The notes beneath the pieces are model-generated. The model did no database searches and had not been told where the DNA came from. It was given only the letters and a program-made list of their open reading frames with translations. DNA of 5,633 nucleotides, taken from contig JBBDNT010000111.1 in assembly GCA_040877445.1 (NCBI GenBank), positions 1 to 5,633 of the forward strand, given 5' to 3'. Of this stretch, positions 1 to 5,633 are shown one piece after another. The translations under genes and the position numbers were made by a program. The stretch's first letter is position 1, and each line of letters starts with the position of its first letter. This DNA comes from JBBDNT01 sp040877445. GTDB lineage: Bacteria > Planctomycetota > Planctomycetia > Planctomycetales > Planctomycetaceae.

Positions 1-91
1 GAGAGTTGAGAGTCGAGAGTCGAGAGTCGAGAGTCGAGAGTCGAGAGTCGAGAGGCGAGAGGCGAGAGGCGAGAGGCGAGAGGCGAGAGGC
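1..91. repeat. Tandem heptamer array, GAGAGTC/GAGAGGC units
   Basis: Thirteen uninterrupted 7-base units are visible: one GAGAGTT (1-7), six GAGAGTC (8-49) and six GAGAGGC (50-91). The two main variants differ only at unit position 6 (T or G) and lie in two pure blocks. That arrangement fits growth by slippage or unequal exchange from two founder units. The array touches the window edge, so its true length is unknown. A 7-base period shifts the reading frame at every unit, so it is unlikely to be coding. It lies downstream of the minus-strand phoU gene. Confidence 0.97.
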
Positions 92-111
92 GCGAAACCG
101 CAAGCGAGTGG

Positions 112-146
112 CTGCCGACTGCCGACTGCCTACTGCCTACTGCCCT
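112..146. repeat. Second tandem heptamer array, CTGCCGA/CTGCCTA units
   Basis: Five consecutive 7-base units: two CTGCCGA (112-125), two CTGCCTA (126-139) and a degenerate CTGCCCT (140-146). As in the array at 1-91, the variant units are grouped and differ at position 6. Twenty bases of non-repeat sequence (92-111) separate the two arrays. This array overlaps the 3' end of phoU and supplies its last codons and stop codon. Confidence 0.93.
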
Positions 147-807
147 CCGGCGCGACCTTGCGATGGCGAATGATTTCCCCCTCGACGAGATACACCACGT
201 CCTCGGCGATGTTCGTGGCGTGATCGGCGATGCGTTCGACGTGCCGGGACGCCGAGAACAAGTGCATGATCGGGTCGATCTGTTCGGGCCGTTCCCTCAT
301 GCGGGCGATGAGTTCCTGGATGATCTCGTAATGGAGGCGGTCGACGTCGTCGTCCTGGGCGCAGATTTCCCGCGCGAGCGCGGCATCCAGTTCGACGTAG
401 GCGTCGATGCTGCGGTGCAGCATGTCGAGCGCGAGGCGGGCCATCTGCCGGAGCTTCGGCGGAACGGTCACCTCGGGCTGGTCGGCGAGCGCGGAGGCCC
501 GCTCCGCGATGTGTACGCCGAGATCGGCGACCCGCTCGAGTTCGCCGGTGATCTTGAGGACGGCGGCGATCCGGCGGAGGTCGATCGCGACCGGCTGGTG
601 CAGCGCCAGGATTTTCAGGCACTCCTCTTCGATCCGCACGTCGAAGCGGTCGATCTCGTCGTCCTGGACGGCGAGATCGCCGGTGAGTTCGGCGCTCGGC
701 CGGCCGAGGGATTCGACCGCCTTGTCGACCAGTTCTTCGACCATCGCGCACATCGAGAGCACGTCGCGGTGCAGCGACTCGAGATCGCGAATGAGGTGCA
801 TCGACAT
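130..807 (-). CDS. phoU: PhoU-family phosphate signalling regulator
   Basis: PhoU proteins are cytoplasmic all-helical regulators. They link the state of the Pst phosphate transporter to the PhoR-type kinase and damp Pho responses. The 225-residue product matches the usual size (about 220-240) and the two-fold repeated three-helix-bundle layout. Each half carries the family E-x-x-x-D metal-binding signature: E91-R-V-A-D95 within GELERVADLGVHIAE, and E191-R-I-A-D195 within RHVERIADHATNIAED. The N-terminus (RDLESLHRDVLSMCAMVEEL) is also typical. I chose the ATG at 807 because it is the first ATG and has GGGGA at 816-812. A TTG at 876 would add 23 residues unlike the family, and a second ATG at 801 (10 bases from the GGGGA) is also possible. 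The TAG stop and the final residues GSRQ come from the CTGCCTA repeat. No pst genes are present. A histidine kinase gene lies 123 bp upstream on the same strand. Confidence 0.95.
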   Translation of the reverse strand: MSMHLIRDLESLHRDVLSMCAMVEELVDKAVESLGRPSAELTGDLAVQDDEIDRFDVRIEEECLKILALHQPVAIDLRRIAAVLKITGELERVADLGVHIAERASALADQPEVTVPPKLRQMARLALDMLHRSIDAYVELDAALAREICAQDDDVDRLHYEIIQELIARMRERPEQIDPIMHLFSASRHVERIADHATNIAEDVVYLVEGEIIRHRKVAPEGSRQ

Positions 808-889
808 GTCGTCCCCGCGGTCGTTCCAGCGGAAGTATGAGGGTCGCCCCGGTGGATTCCGCGAAGGAAAGATCAAGATTCGATGAATC

Positions 890-920
890 CCGCGGGGCGC
901 GGGGACGCGTGCCCCCGCGG
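890..920 (-). terminator. GC-rich hairpin between histidine kinase and phoU
   Basis: Perfect 8-bp arms, CCGCGGGG (890-897) and CCCCGCGG (913-920), enclose 15 bases. An alternative 7-bp pairing of 898-904 with 913-919 leaves an 8-base loop. It starts 11 bases past the histidine kinase stop codon. On the minus strand the sequence after the stem has only scattered T and no clear U-tract, so a classical intrinsic terminator is doubtful. It could be a partial terminator, a processing site or an mRNA-stabilising stem between two co-transcribed genes. Confidence 0.4.
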
Positions 921-930
921 CGAATCCATC

Positions 931-3309
931 TTAGTTCGGGGGATTATCCGCGGCCAGCGTGGTCGGCAGGTGAACGCGGATCGTCGTTCCCTCGCCCGGG
1001 ACGCTGTCGATTCCGACATGCCCGCCGCACTGCTGCACGATGCCGAACACGGTGGCCAATCCCAGGCCGGTGCCGGCGCCCGGCCGCTTGGTGGTGAAGA
1101 ACGGCTCGAACACGCGGGCAAGGGTCGCCTCGTCGATTCCGCACCCGGTGTCGACGACCTCCAGCAGCGCGTATCGGCCGCTTCGCAGTCCGGCGGCAGA
1201 CAGCGGGGAGCCCTCATCGAGCCGCACGTCGCGCGTGCGGATGACGACCGTCCCGCCGTCGGGCATGGCGTCGCGGGCGTTCACGACGAGATTGACGATC
1301 GACTGTTCGACGCGGGTCGAGTCGGCGTGGACCCGCCCCAGCGACTCGTCCAGCTCCAGCTCCAGCTCGATCCGCTCCCCCAGCAGCCGCAACAGCATCG
1401 TCCGCAGGCTCCGCACGATCTCGTTGAGATCCAACACGGCGGGATCGTGCGGCTCGCGGCGGCTGAACAGCAGAAGCTGCCGGGTGAGCGCGGCGGCCCG
1501 TTGCACCGCGTCGCAGATTTCGGCGGCCAGTTCCCGCTTGGGGTCGGCCGGGGAAAGTCGATCGAGCAGCAGTTCGCCGCAACCGCCGATCGCGGTCAGC
1601 ACGTTGTTGAAGTCGTGGGCGATGCCCCCGGCGAAGCGGCCGATGGCCTCCATCTTCTGCGCGTGCGCGAGTCGTTCTTCGAGGGCCATCCGGTCGGTGA
1701 TGTCGCGGGCCACGCCGAGCACGCTGACGAGCCGACCCTCCGCGGTTTGCGGAGTGGCGGTGAACTCCCCGACGATGTGGTCCCCGTCGGCCTTGCGGAT
1801 GCGAAGTTGGAACAGTCGGGGCGATTCGCCTTCGAGAACGCGCTGGAACATTTCGAGGGCGAACGGCAGGTCGTCGGGATGCACGAGGGGCGTGAACGGC
1901 TTTCCGATCCAGTCGATGCAGTTCCAGCCGGTCATCGTTTCGAAGGCCGGGCTGAGCGAGGTAAGTTGCCCGCTGGGGGAAATGGTGAAGATGGCGTCGC
2001 GCACGGTTTCGACGATCGCCCGGTGCCGGCGCTCGGAACGGGCGAGCGCCTCCGTGGCCCGCAAGGCGTCGAGATGTCCGCAGAGCATTTCACTGAAGCT
2101 CTCGAGCAGCTTCCGCTCTTCGATCGCGAAAGGGCCTTCTCCCTCGGGCGAACTCGGTCGCTTCGCGTTGTAGGCGACCTCGACGGTCATCGGGCGGCCG
2201 TCCGCCAACAGGCAGGCGGATCGCTGCCTCCAGCAACTTTCTTCGAAGCCGGGGGTCTCGAACACGTCCCCCCCGAGCGTGATCCGGGCGGAGGCGATTT
2301 CGGGATACCGCCACGCGACGGGCAACAGAGTCGCCGCCCGCCGCAGCAGTTCGGCCAGCGACAACGATTTGTCCTGCAGCAGACGCGCCAAATCGTGCAG
2401 CGACGTCAATTCCTTGACCCGTTCGCGCAATTCGCCGACGAGCTTCGCCATTTCCTTCCGCGAGGCGTCGCGCTCCGTGACGTCGATCGCCACGCCTCCC
2501 ACGAGCGAACTCCCCTCCGCCGTCTCGAACGGGAACTTGACGGTCAGCACCGGCAAGACTCGGCCGTCGTGAAATCGCACTTCCTCTTCGACGTGCAATA
2601 CGCGGCGCTCGCGCAGCACCCGTTCGTCGTGGGTGTGAAGCAGCCGGGCGACGTCCGACGGGAGCATGTCGAAGTCGGTTCGTCCGACCCAGTCCCCCGC
2701 GGGCCGGCCGAGCGCTTCGGCGCAGCGGCGGTTGGCGTAAATGTATCGGCCGCGCGCGTCCTTCATGAACGCGATCGTCGGCCCGTTGTCCATGAAGGCC
2801 TGAAACCGCTGCTCGCTTTCGACGAGCGCCTGCTCGGCCCGGCGGCGGCGGGTGATGTCCTGCGTGATGACCGCCGCCCCCACCACGCCCAGTCCTTCCC
2901 GGGCGATCGGGGCGATGTTGAGCGTCACGTCGAGTAGCCGCCCGTCCTTGTGCAGGCGCTGCGTTTCCAGTTCCTCGATCTCTTCGCCGCCCCGCAACCG
3001 ATCGGCGCCGAGATAGTACTCGCTCATTCGATCGGGCGGAACGATCACCGACACGGACCGCCCCAGCACCTCCGCGGCGGAATGCCCGTAAATCGCTTCC
3101 GCCCCGGCGCTCCAACTGACGACGATCGGCTCGAACGGCTGATCGGGATCGAGTTGAATGTATTCGACCACGTGAATCCCGCAGGAGCGCATCCCCATCA
3201 GCGAAGACAGGCGCTCCGCCGACCGAACCAGAGTCTCCCGATCCCGCGCGTCTTTCGCGGTGGCCGGGGCGTCGCCCATGCGGATGAGATCAGGGTTCCG
3301 CGATGCCAT
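931..3309 (-). CDS. Soluble multi-PAS sensor histidine kinase
   Basis: The product autophosphorylates a histidine in response to an unknown cytoplasmic cue and would pass the phosphate to a response regulator not encoded here. The 792 residues read as PAS (about 44-155), PAS (162-282), a GAF-like segment (286-415), PAS (424-543), HisKA dimerisation domain (546-612) and HATPase_c (about 660-785). Catalytic motifs are intact: H-box GGIAHDFNN with His565, N-box N673/N677/D680, G1 box D720-T-G-C-G, F-box FEPFF (734-738) and G2 box GTGLGL (746-751). No transmembrane segment or signal peptide is seen and no receiver domain is attached. The GAF-like part has a distinctive WRYPEIASARI stretch near 333-343. 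A triplicated CAGCTC hexamer (1351-1368) encodes the ELELEL run at 648-653. I chose the ATG at 3309, preceded by GGGAAA at 3321-3316 and AGAGG at 3327-3323. An ATG at 3549 would add 80 Arg/Gly-rich residues of non-coding character, and an ATG at 3279 lacks a ribosome site. The sensed signal and partner are unknown. Confidence 0.93.
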   Translation of the reverse strand: MASRNPDLIRMGDAPATAKDARDRETLVRSAERLSSLMGMRSCGIHVVEYIQLDPDQPFEPIVVSWSAGAEAIYGHSAAEVLGRSVSVIVPPDRMSEYYLGADRLRGGEEIEELETQRLHKDGRLLDVTLNIAPIAREGLGVVGAAVITQDITRRRRAEQALVESEQRFQAFMDNGPTIAFMKDARGRYIYANRRCAEALGRPAGDWVGRTDFDMLPSDVARLLHTHDERVLRERRVLHVEEEVRFHDGRVLPVLTVKFPFETAEGSSLVGGVAIDVTERDASRKEMAKLVGELRERVKELTSLHDLARLLQDKSLSLAELLRRAATLLPVAWRYPEIASARITLGGDVFETPGFEESCWRQRSACLLADGRPMTVEVAYNAKRPSSPEGEGPFAIEERKLLESFSEMLCGHLDALRATEALARSERRHRAIVETVRDAIFTISPSGQLTSLSPAFETMTGWNCIDWIGKPFTPLVHPDDLPFALEMFQRVLEGESPRLFQLRIRKADGDHIVGEFTATPQTAEGRLVSVLGVARDITDRMALEERLAHAQKMEAIGRFAGGIAHDFNNVLTAIGGCGELLLDRLSPADPKRELAAEICDAVQRAAALTRQLLLFSRREPHDPAVLDLNEIVRSLRTMLLRLLGERIELELELDESLGRVHADSTRVEQSIVNLVVNARDAMPDGGTVVIRTRDVRLDEGSPLSAAGLRSGRYALLEVVDTGCGIDEATLARVFEPFFTTKRPGAGTGLGLATVFGIVQQCGGHVGIDSVPGEGTTIRVHLPTTLAADNPPN

Positions 3310-3330
3310 GCCGGGTTTCCCGCCTCTGGC

Positions 3331-3367
3331 CCGGATCCGGTGGACCACCGGCAATCCCCATTGCCGG
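3331..3367. promoter_or_regulatory. Cluster of three overlapping palindromes upstream of the histidine kinase
   Basis: Three palindromes share CCGG arms: CCGGATCCGG (3331-3340), CCGGTGG-A-CCACCGG (3337-3351) and CCGGCAAT-CCCC-ATTGCCGG (3348-3367, 8-bp perfect arms, 4-base loop). They end 22 bases before the histidine kinase start codon. Because they share arms (3337-3340 and 3348-3351), the corresponding RNA hairpins could not all form fully at once. The cluster could be a multi-site operator or a structured 5' leader. The symmetry is seen directly; the function is inferred. Confidence 0.5.
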
Positions 3368-3612
3368 ATGCCCGTCTCAGGATCATCCAACCGCCATGTC
3401 TGACTCCCGGCTCCTCGCAGGCGACAGCGACCGATCCGCCGCGCGGCCCGAGGCGCGTCCGTGCGACCGCGCGGCGAATTCCCGGACGCGAATCGAAATC
3501 GAGACCAACCGGTTCGGCCGCCCGAATTCGCAAGGGCGCGATTTCGCATTCGCGATGCGATAGTCTGCCGTCAGCGGCTTCCCGACGCAAGCCGGATTTT
3601 CGCGAGCCCCTG

Positions 3613-3640
3613 TTGGATTCCCGGAATCGCTTGATAGAAT
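3613..3640 (+). promoter_or_regulatory. Predicted extended -10 promoter for the Ser/Thr kinase
   Basis: A TTGGAT -35-like element (3613-3618) lies 16 bases before TAGAAT (3635-3640), which matches the sigma-70 -10 consensus at 5 of 6 positions. TG at 3632-3633 followed by one base forms an extended -10. Transcription would start near 3646-3648, giving a 5' leader of about 65 bases to the kinase ATG at 3712 and excluding the longer upstream reading frame as the real start. The -35 is weak (3 of 6). Planctomycete promoter consensus may differ from that of E. coli. Confidence 0.5.
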
Positions 3641-3711
3641 GGGGCGTAACATGGAACGAGGCGCGTGCCTCGGCTGACCATTCGGGCCATCTTGCGAAAT
3701 CGGCCGGTCAC

Positions 3712-5511
3712 ATGGGCGCGACCCGAGTCGCCGATGATTTTCTCGCGCTGCTGGAGCGCAGCGAACTTCTGCCGCGCGAGGCGATCGCCGCCGCCGCCGC
3801 GCGGTACGAAGCCCGCGGACTGTCCTCCCCGGAGCAGGTCGCCCGGGCGTTTCTGGCGGACGGACTGCTCACGTCGTTCCAGGCCGAGCGGCTGCTGAGC
3901 GGGCGTTATCGCGGGTTCTTCCTCGGGGGATACAAGGTCGAAGAGTTGCTCGGCTCGGGGGGGATGGGTTGCATCTACATCGCCCGCGAAGTTGCCACCA
4001 GCCGCCGCGTGGCGCTCAAGGTGCTCGCCGAAAGCGTGAAGCAGGATCCCGGCATTCTCGCGCGGTTCGAGTTGGAAGCCCGCGCGGGAATGCGGCTCGA
4101 CGACCCGCACATCGTGCGGACCATCGACATGGGAGAAACCGGCCAGGTTCGCTACATGGTGATGGAGTTCGTCGAAGCGCTCAACGTCCACGAGATCTCC
4201 GTGCTCAACGGCCCGATTCGCTGGGATCAGGCGTGCGATTTCATCTGCCAGGCCGCCGCCGGATTGCGGCATTCCCACCGCATGGGACTGGTGCATCGCG
4301 ACGTCAAGCCCTCGAACCTGCTCGTCGATCACCAGGGGCGGGTGAAGATTCTGGACTTCGGCCTGGCGCTCCTCGACGGTCAGGACGAGGCCGACGAGTT
4401 CTCCCTGGCGATGATCTTCGGGCACGATTGCCTCGGCACCGCCGACTACATGCCCCCCGAGCAGTCGCTCGACAGCTTCAACGTCGACGCGCGGGCCGAC
4501 ATCTACAGCCTGGGCGCCACCCTGTACTTCGCCATCACCGCCAAGGTCCCCTTCCCGCTCGATTCGCCTTCCGCGAAGATCGAGGCGCACCGCACGCAGT
4601 CGCCGCCGGACCCGCGGCGATTCGTCCCCGACGTTCCCGCGAAAGTCGCGGCGGCGATCGCGAAGATGATGGCGAAGCGCCCGGAAGACCGCTTCGCCGA
4701 CGTCTCGCAGGTGCGCGAAGCGCTGTGTCCGCTCGCCCGCCGTCGCCCGCTCGTGTTCGACTTCCGCCGGATTCTCGAAATCCGCGCCGCCGACACCCGC
4801 CGCCGCGTCGTCCGCGAGCGCGACAGCCGCAAGCTCTCGCACCTCGCGACCGGGTCGACCGCGATCGGCCGCGAACATTTCGGCGAAGGCGGAACCAGCG
4901 GCGGGACGAGCAACTCTTCGAGCCGGCGACCGTCCGCCCGGCAGGAAACGCTGGTCGGAGGCGACACGCGCCCCTCGCGCTCGTCGATCTCGCTGGACGA
5001 TCCCTTCGACTCCAGCCGCGCCAGCGGTTCGCACGTCGCCGTGTCCTCGGTGCAGGCCGGCGAAATCGTCGAGCAGTTCGCCACGCCGATTTCCGGCTAC
5101 CAGCTCGTCCCCCTCGGAGGGGGCGTGCCGATCCCGCTGGAGAAGCCGCGGATCGTGATCGGCCGGCAGGCGGAGTGCGACGTGGTCCTGCCGTACTCCG
5201 CCGTCTCCGGCCGGCACTGCGAGCTGCGCTACGTCGGGGACGCGTGGCACGTGGTGGACCTGGACAGCAAGAACGGCGTCTACATCGACAATCATCGCGT
5301 CCACGGCGAATCGCCGGTCCCGCCGGGAGCGACGTTGACCATCGGCCGCGTGCACAGCTTCCGCATCGAACGTCCCGACGAAGCGGGCCTGCCGGCCGAT
5401 CCGGCACGGAAGAGTTCCGCGGCCGGAAATGCCGCGATCGCGTGGATCATCGCCGCGCTCGCCGCGGCGCTCGCCCTCGGCGGCGGATTGGCTTGGCTTC
5501 TGTGGAATTAG
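3712..5511 (+). CDS. Tail-anchored Ser/Thr protein kinase with FHA domain
   Basis: This is a Hanks-type (PknB-like) kinase of 599 residues. An N-terminal planctomycete-type segment (1-70, with LLTSFQAERLLSGRY) leads into the kinase domain (about 74-338). Key residues are the glycine loop GSGGMG (81-86), Lys103, Glu122 as likely C-helix partner, H195-R-D197 with K199 and N202, D215-F-G, Thr243 in GTADYMPPEQ (PPE instead of APE) and D263 in DIYSLG. A basic then Ser/Thr-rich linker (about 341-445) precedes an FHA phosphothreonine-binding domain (about 463-553) with G484-R485, S499, R501-H502 and N521-G522. The chain ends in a hydrophobic helix (about 574-597) with only two or so residues after it, so the enzyme domains should stay cytoplasmic. 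No PASTA, WD40 or TPR sensor is present. The ATG at 3712 is the only plausible in-frame start near the domain. It lacks an obvious ribosome site but lies downstream of the predicted promoter. The substrate is unknown. Confidence 0.95.
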   Translation: MGATRVADDFLALLERSELLPREAIAAAAARYEARGLSSPEQVARAFLADGLLTSFQAERLLSGRYRGFFLGGYKVEELLGSGGMGCIYIAREVATSRRVALKVLAESVKQDPGILARFELEARAGMRLDDPHIVRTIDMGETGQVRYMVMEFVEALNVHEISVLNGPIRWDQACDFICQAAAGLRHSHRMGLVHRDVKPSNLLVDHQGRVKILDFGLALLDGQDEADEFSLAMIFGHDCLGTADYMPPEQSLDSFNVDARADIYSLGATLYFAITAKVPFPLDSPSAKIEAHRTQSPPDPRRFVPDVPAKVAAAIAKMMAKRPEDRFADVSQVREALCPLARRRPLVFDFRRILEIRAADTRRRVVRERDSRKLSHLATGSTAIGREHFGEGGTSGGTSNSSSRRPSARQETLVGGDTRPSRSSISLDDPFDSSRASGSHVAVSSVQAGEIVEQFATPISGYQLVPLGGGVPIPLEKPRIVIGRQAECDVVLPYSAVSGRHCELRYVGDAWHVVDLDSKNGVYIDNHRVHGESPVPPGATLTIGRVHSFRIERPDEAGLPADPARKSSAAGNAAIAWIIAALAAALALGGGLAWLLWN

Positions 5512-5633
5512 GCAGCGGCGTGAAAATAGTCCACCGATGGCCTCCGCAGAGCGCGGCGCCTTCCGTCATTCCCGCGCAGGCGGGAATCCAGCAATCACCA
5601 ACGCGGCTACCCATCTGATCCGCGTCCGCGCAT
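5512..5633. other. Region downstream of the Ser/Thr kinase
   Basis: Apart from the palindromic repeat at 5568-5587, I see no gene, promoter or RNA here. A minus-strand frame runs through the repeat into the antisense of the kinase gene, but it resembles no protein I know. The window ends before any downstream neighbour appears. Confidence 0.6.
5568..5587. repeat. ATTCCC-N8-GGGAAT palindromic repeat element
   Basis: Eight-bp perfect arms ATTCCCGC (5568-5575) and GCGGGAAT (5580-5587) flank a GCAG loop, with GTC before and CCAG after. The core fits the ATTCCC-N8-GGGAAT pattern known from the Neisseria dRS3 repeat, and the wider GTCATTCCCGC...GCGGGAATCCAG form recurs as an interspersed repeat in many bacterial genomes. 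It lies 56 bases past the Ser/Thr kinase stop codon. It could fold in RNA, but no T-run follows, so I do not call it a terminator. Confidence 0.75.

Larger units (their letters stand above)
3310..3711. other. Divergent intergenic control region
   Basis: These 402 bases separate the start codons of the histidine kinase (minus) and the Ser/Thr kinase (plus). Reading frames cross it but look non-coding: Arg-rich, with no recognisable domain. The half near the histidine kinase holds a palindrome cluster (3331-3367), and the half near the Ser/Thr kinase holds a promoter-like element (3613-3640). Smaller inverted repeats include TCGCAT/ATGCGA (3544-3549 and 3555-3560) and a GCGAATTC/GAATTCGC pair (3474-3481 and 3524-3531). 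I found no convincing sigma-70 promoter for the histidine kinase on the minus strand. Confidence 0.8.

Noticed and set aside
1..146. CRISPR array
   Set aside because: The repeats are 7 bases, directly adjacent and without unique spacers, so these are simple tandem arrays.
163..840. 225-codon plus-strand frame antisense to phoU
   Set aside because: It is a mirror of phoU codon bias. Both PhoU E-x-x-x-D motifs and the full-length family match lie on the minus strand.
871..876. TTGATC as a -35 box for a separate phoU promoter (minus strand)
   Set aside because: No acceptable -10 hexamer lies 16-18 bases downstream on the minus strand.
883..2937. 684-codon plus-strand open frame antisense to the histidine kinase
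   Set aside because: Its product is low-complexity and rich in Arg, Gly, His and Gln with no recognisable domain. The opposite strand encodes a histidine kinase with all catalytic boxes. Such frames are expected antisense to GC-rich genes.
3310..3549. 80-residue N-terminal extension of the histidine kinase
   Set aside because: It is Arg/Gly-rich with no domain, and it would run through the palindrome cluster. The ATG at 3309 has a better ribosome site and a normal lead into the first PAS domain.
2950..3711. N-terminal extension of the Ser/Thr kinase frame by 254 codons
   Set aside because: The extension overlaps the histidine kinase coding region and its upstream palindromes, is Arg/Pro-rich and domain-free, and lies mostly upstream of the predicted promoter at 3613-3640.
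3571..5355. 594-codon minus-strand open frame antisense to the Ser/Thr kinase
   Set aside because: It shows no domain signature, and its His, Arg and Val-rich composition mirrors the kinase codons. The kinase and FHA motifs on the plus strand are unambiguous.
5568..5587. Intrinsic terminator for the Ser/Thr kinase
   Set aside because: The stem is good but no T-run follows on either side, and the sequence matches a known interspersed repeat pattern better.
3969..5618. 549-codon plus-strand frame in a second frame over the Ser/Thr kinase
   Set aside because: It is an Arg/Pro-rich frame-shifted reading of the kinase gene with no motif of its own.

Overview
The window most likely comes from a member of the Planctomycetota with a GC-rich genome. 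The best evidence is the Ser/Thr kinase on the plus strand. Before its glycine loop it carries a roughly 65-residue N-terminal segment (FLALLERSELL near the start, GLLTSFQAERLLSGRY just before the kinase) that I recognise as typical of planctomycete Hanks-type kinases. Tandem heptamer repeats between genes, strong G/C bias at third codon positions and very long antisense open frames fit a GC-rich genome but are not diagnostic. No taxonomic search was possible.

Layout: bases 1-146 hold two unrelated arrays of 7-base tandem repeats. A minus-strand phoU gene (807 to 130) ends inside the second array. Upstream of phoU on the same strand, after a 123-bp gap containing a GC-rich hairpin, lies a 792-residue soluble multi-PAS sensor histidine kinase (3309 to 931). 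A 402-bp region (3310-3711) separates it from a divergently transcribed 599-residue Ser/Thr protein kinase with a C-terminal FHA domain and a tail membrane anchor (3712-5511). That region contains a cluster of overlapping palindromes just upstream of the histidine kinase start and a plausible extended -10 promoter for the Ser/Thr kinase. The last 122 bases hold an ATTCCC-N8-GGGAAT palindrome resembling widespread interspersed repeats.

How the genes may work together: the histidine kinase and PhoU share a strand and could be co-transcribed, which suggests a link between cytoplasmic sensing and phosphate (Pho) signalling. No response regulator, PstSCAB transporter or PhoB/PhoR is present here, so the partners must lie elsewhere. 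The Ser/Thr kinase looks like a self-contained phosphothreonine signalling module at the inner face of a membrane. Its only visible tie to the other two genes is the shared divergent control region. The window shows no CRISPR array, transposase, defence system or RNA gene. I see ordinary regulatory genes with several unusual non-coding and domain-level details, not a clearly new system.
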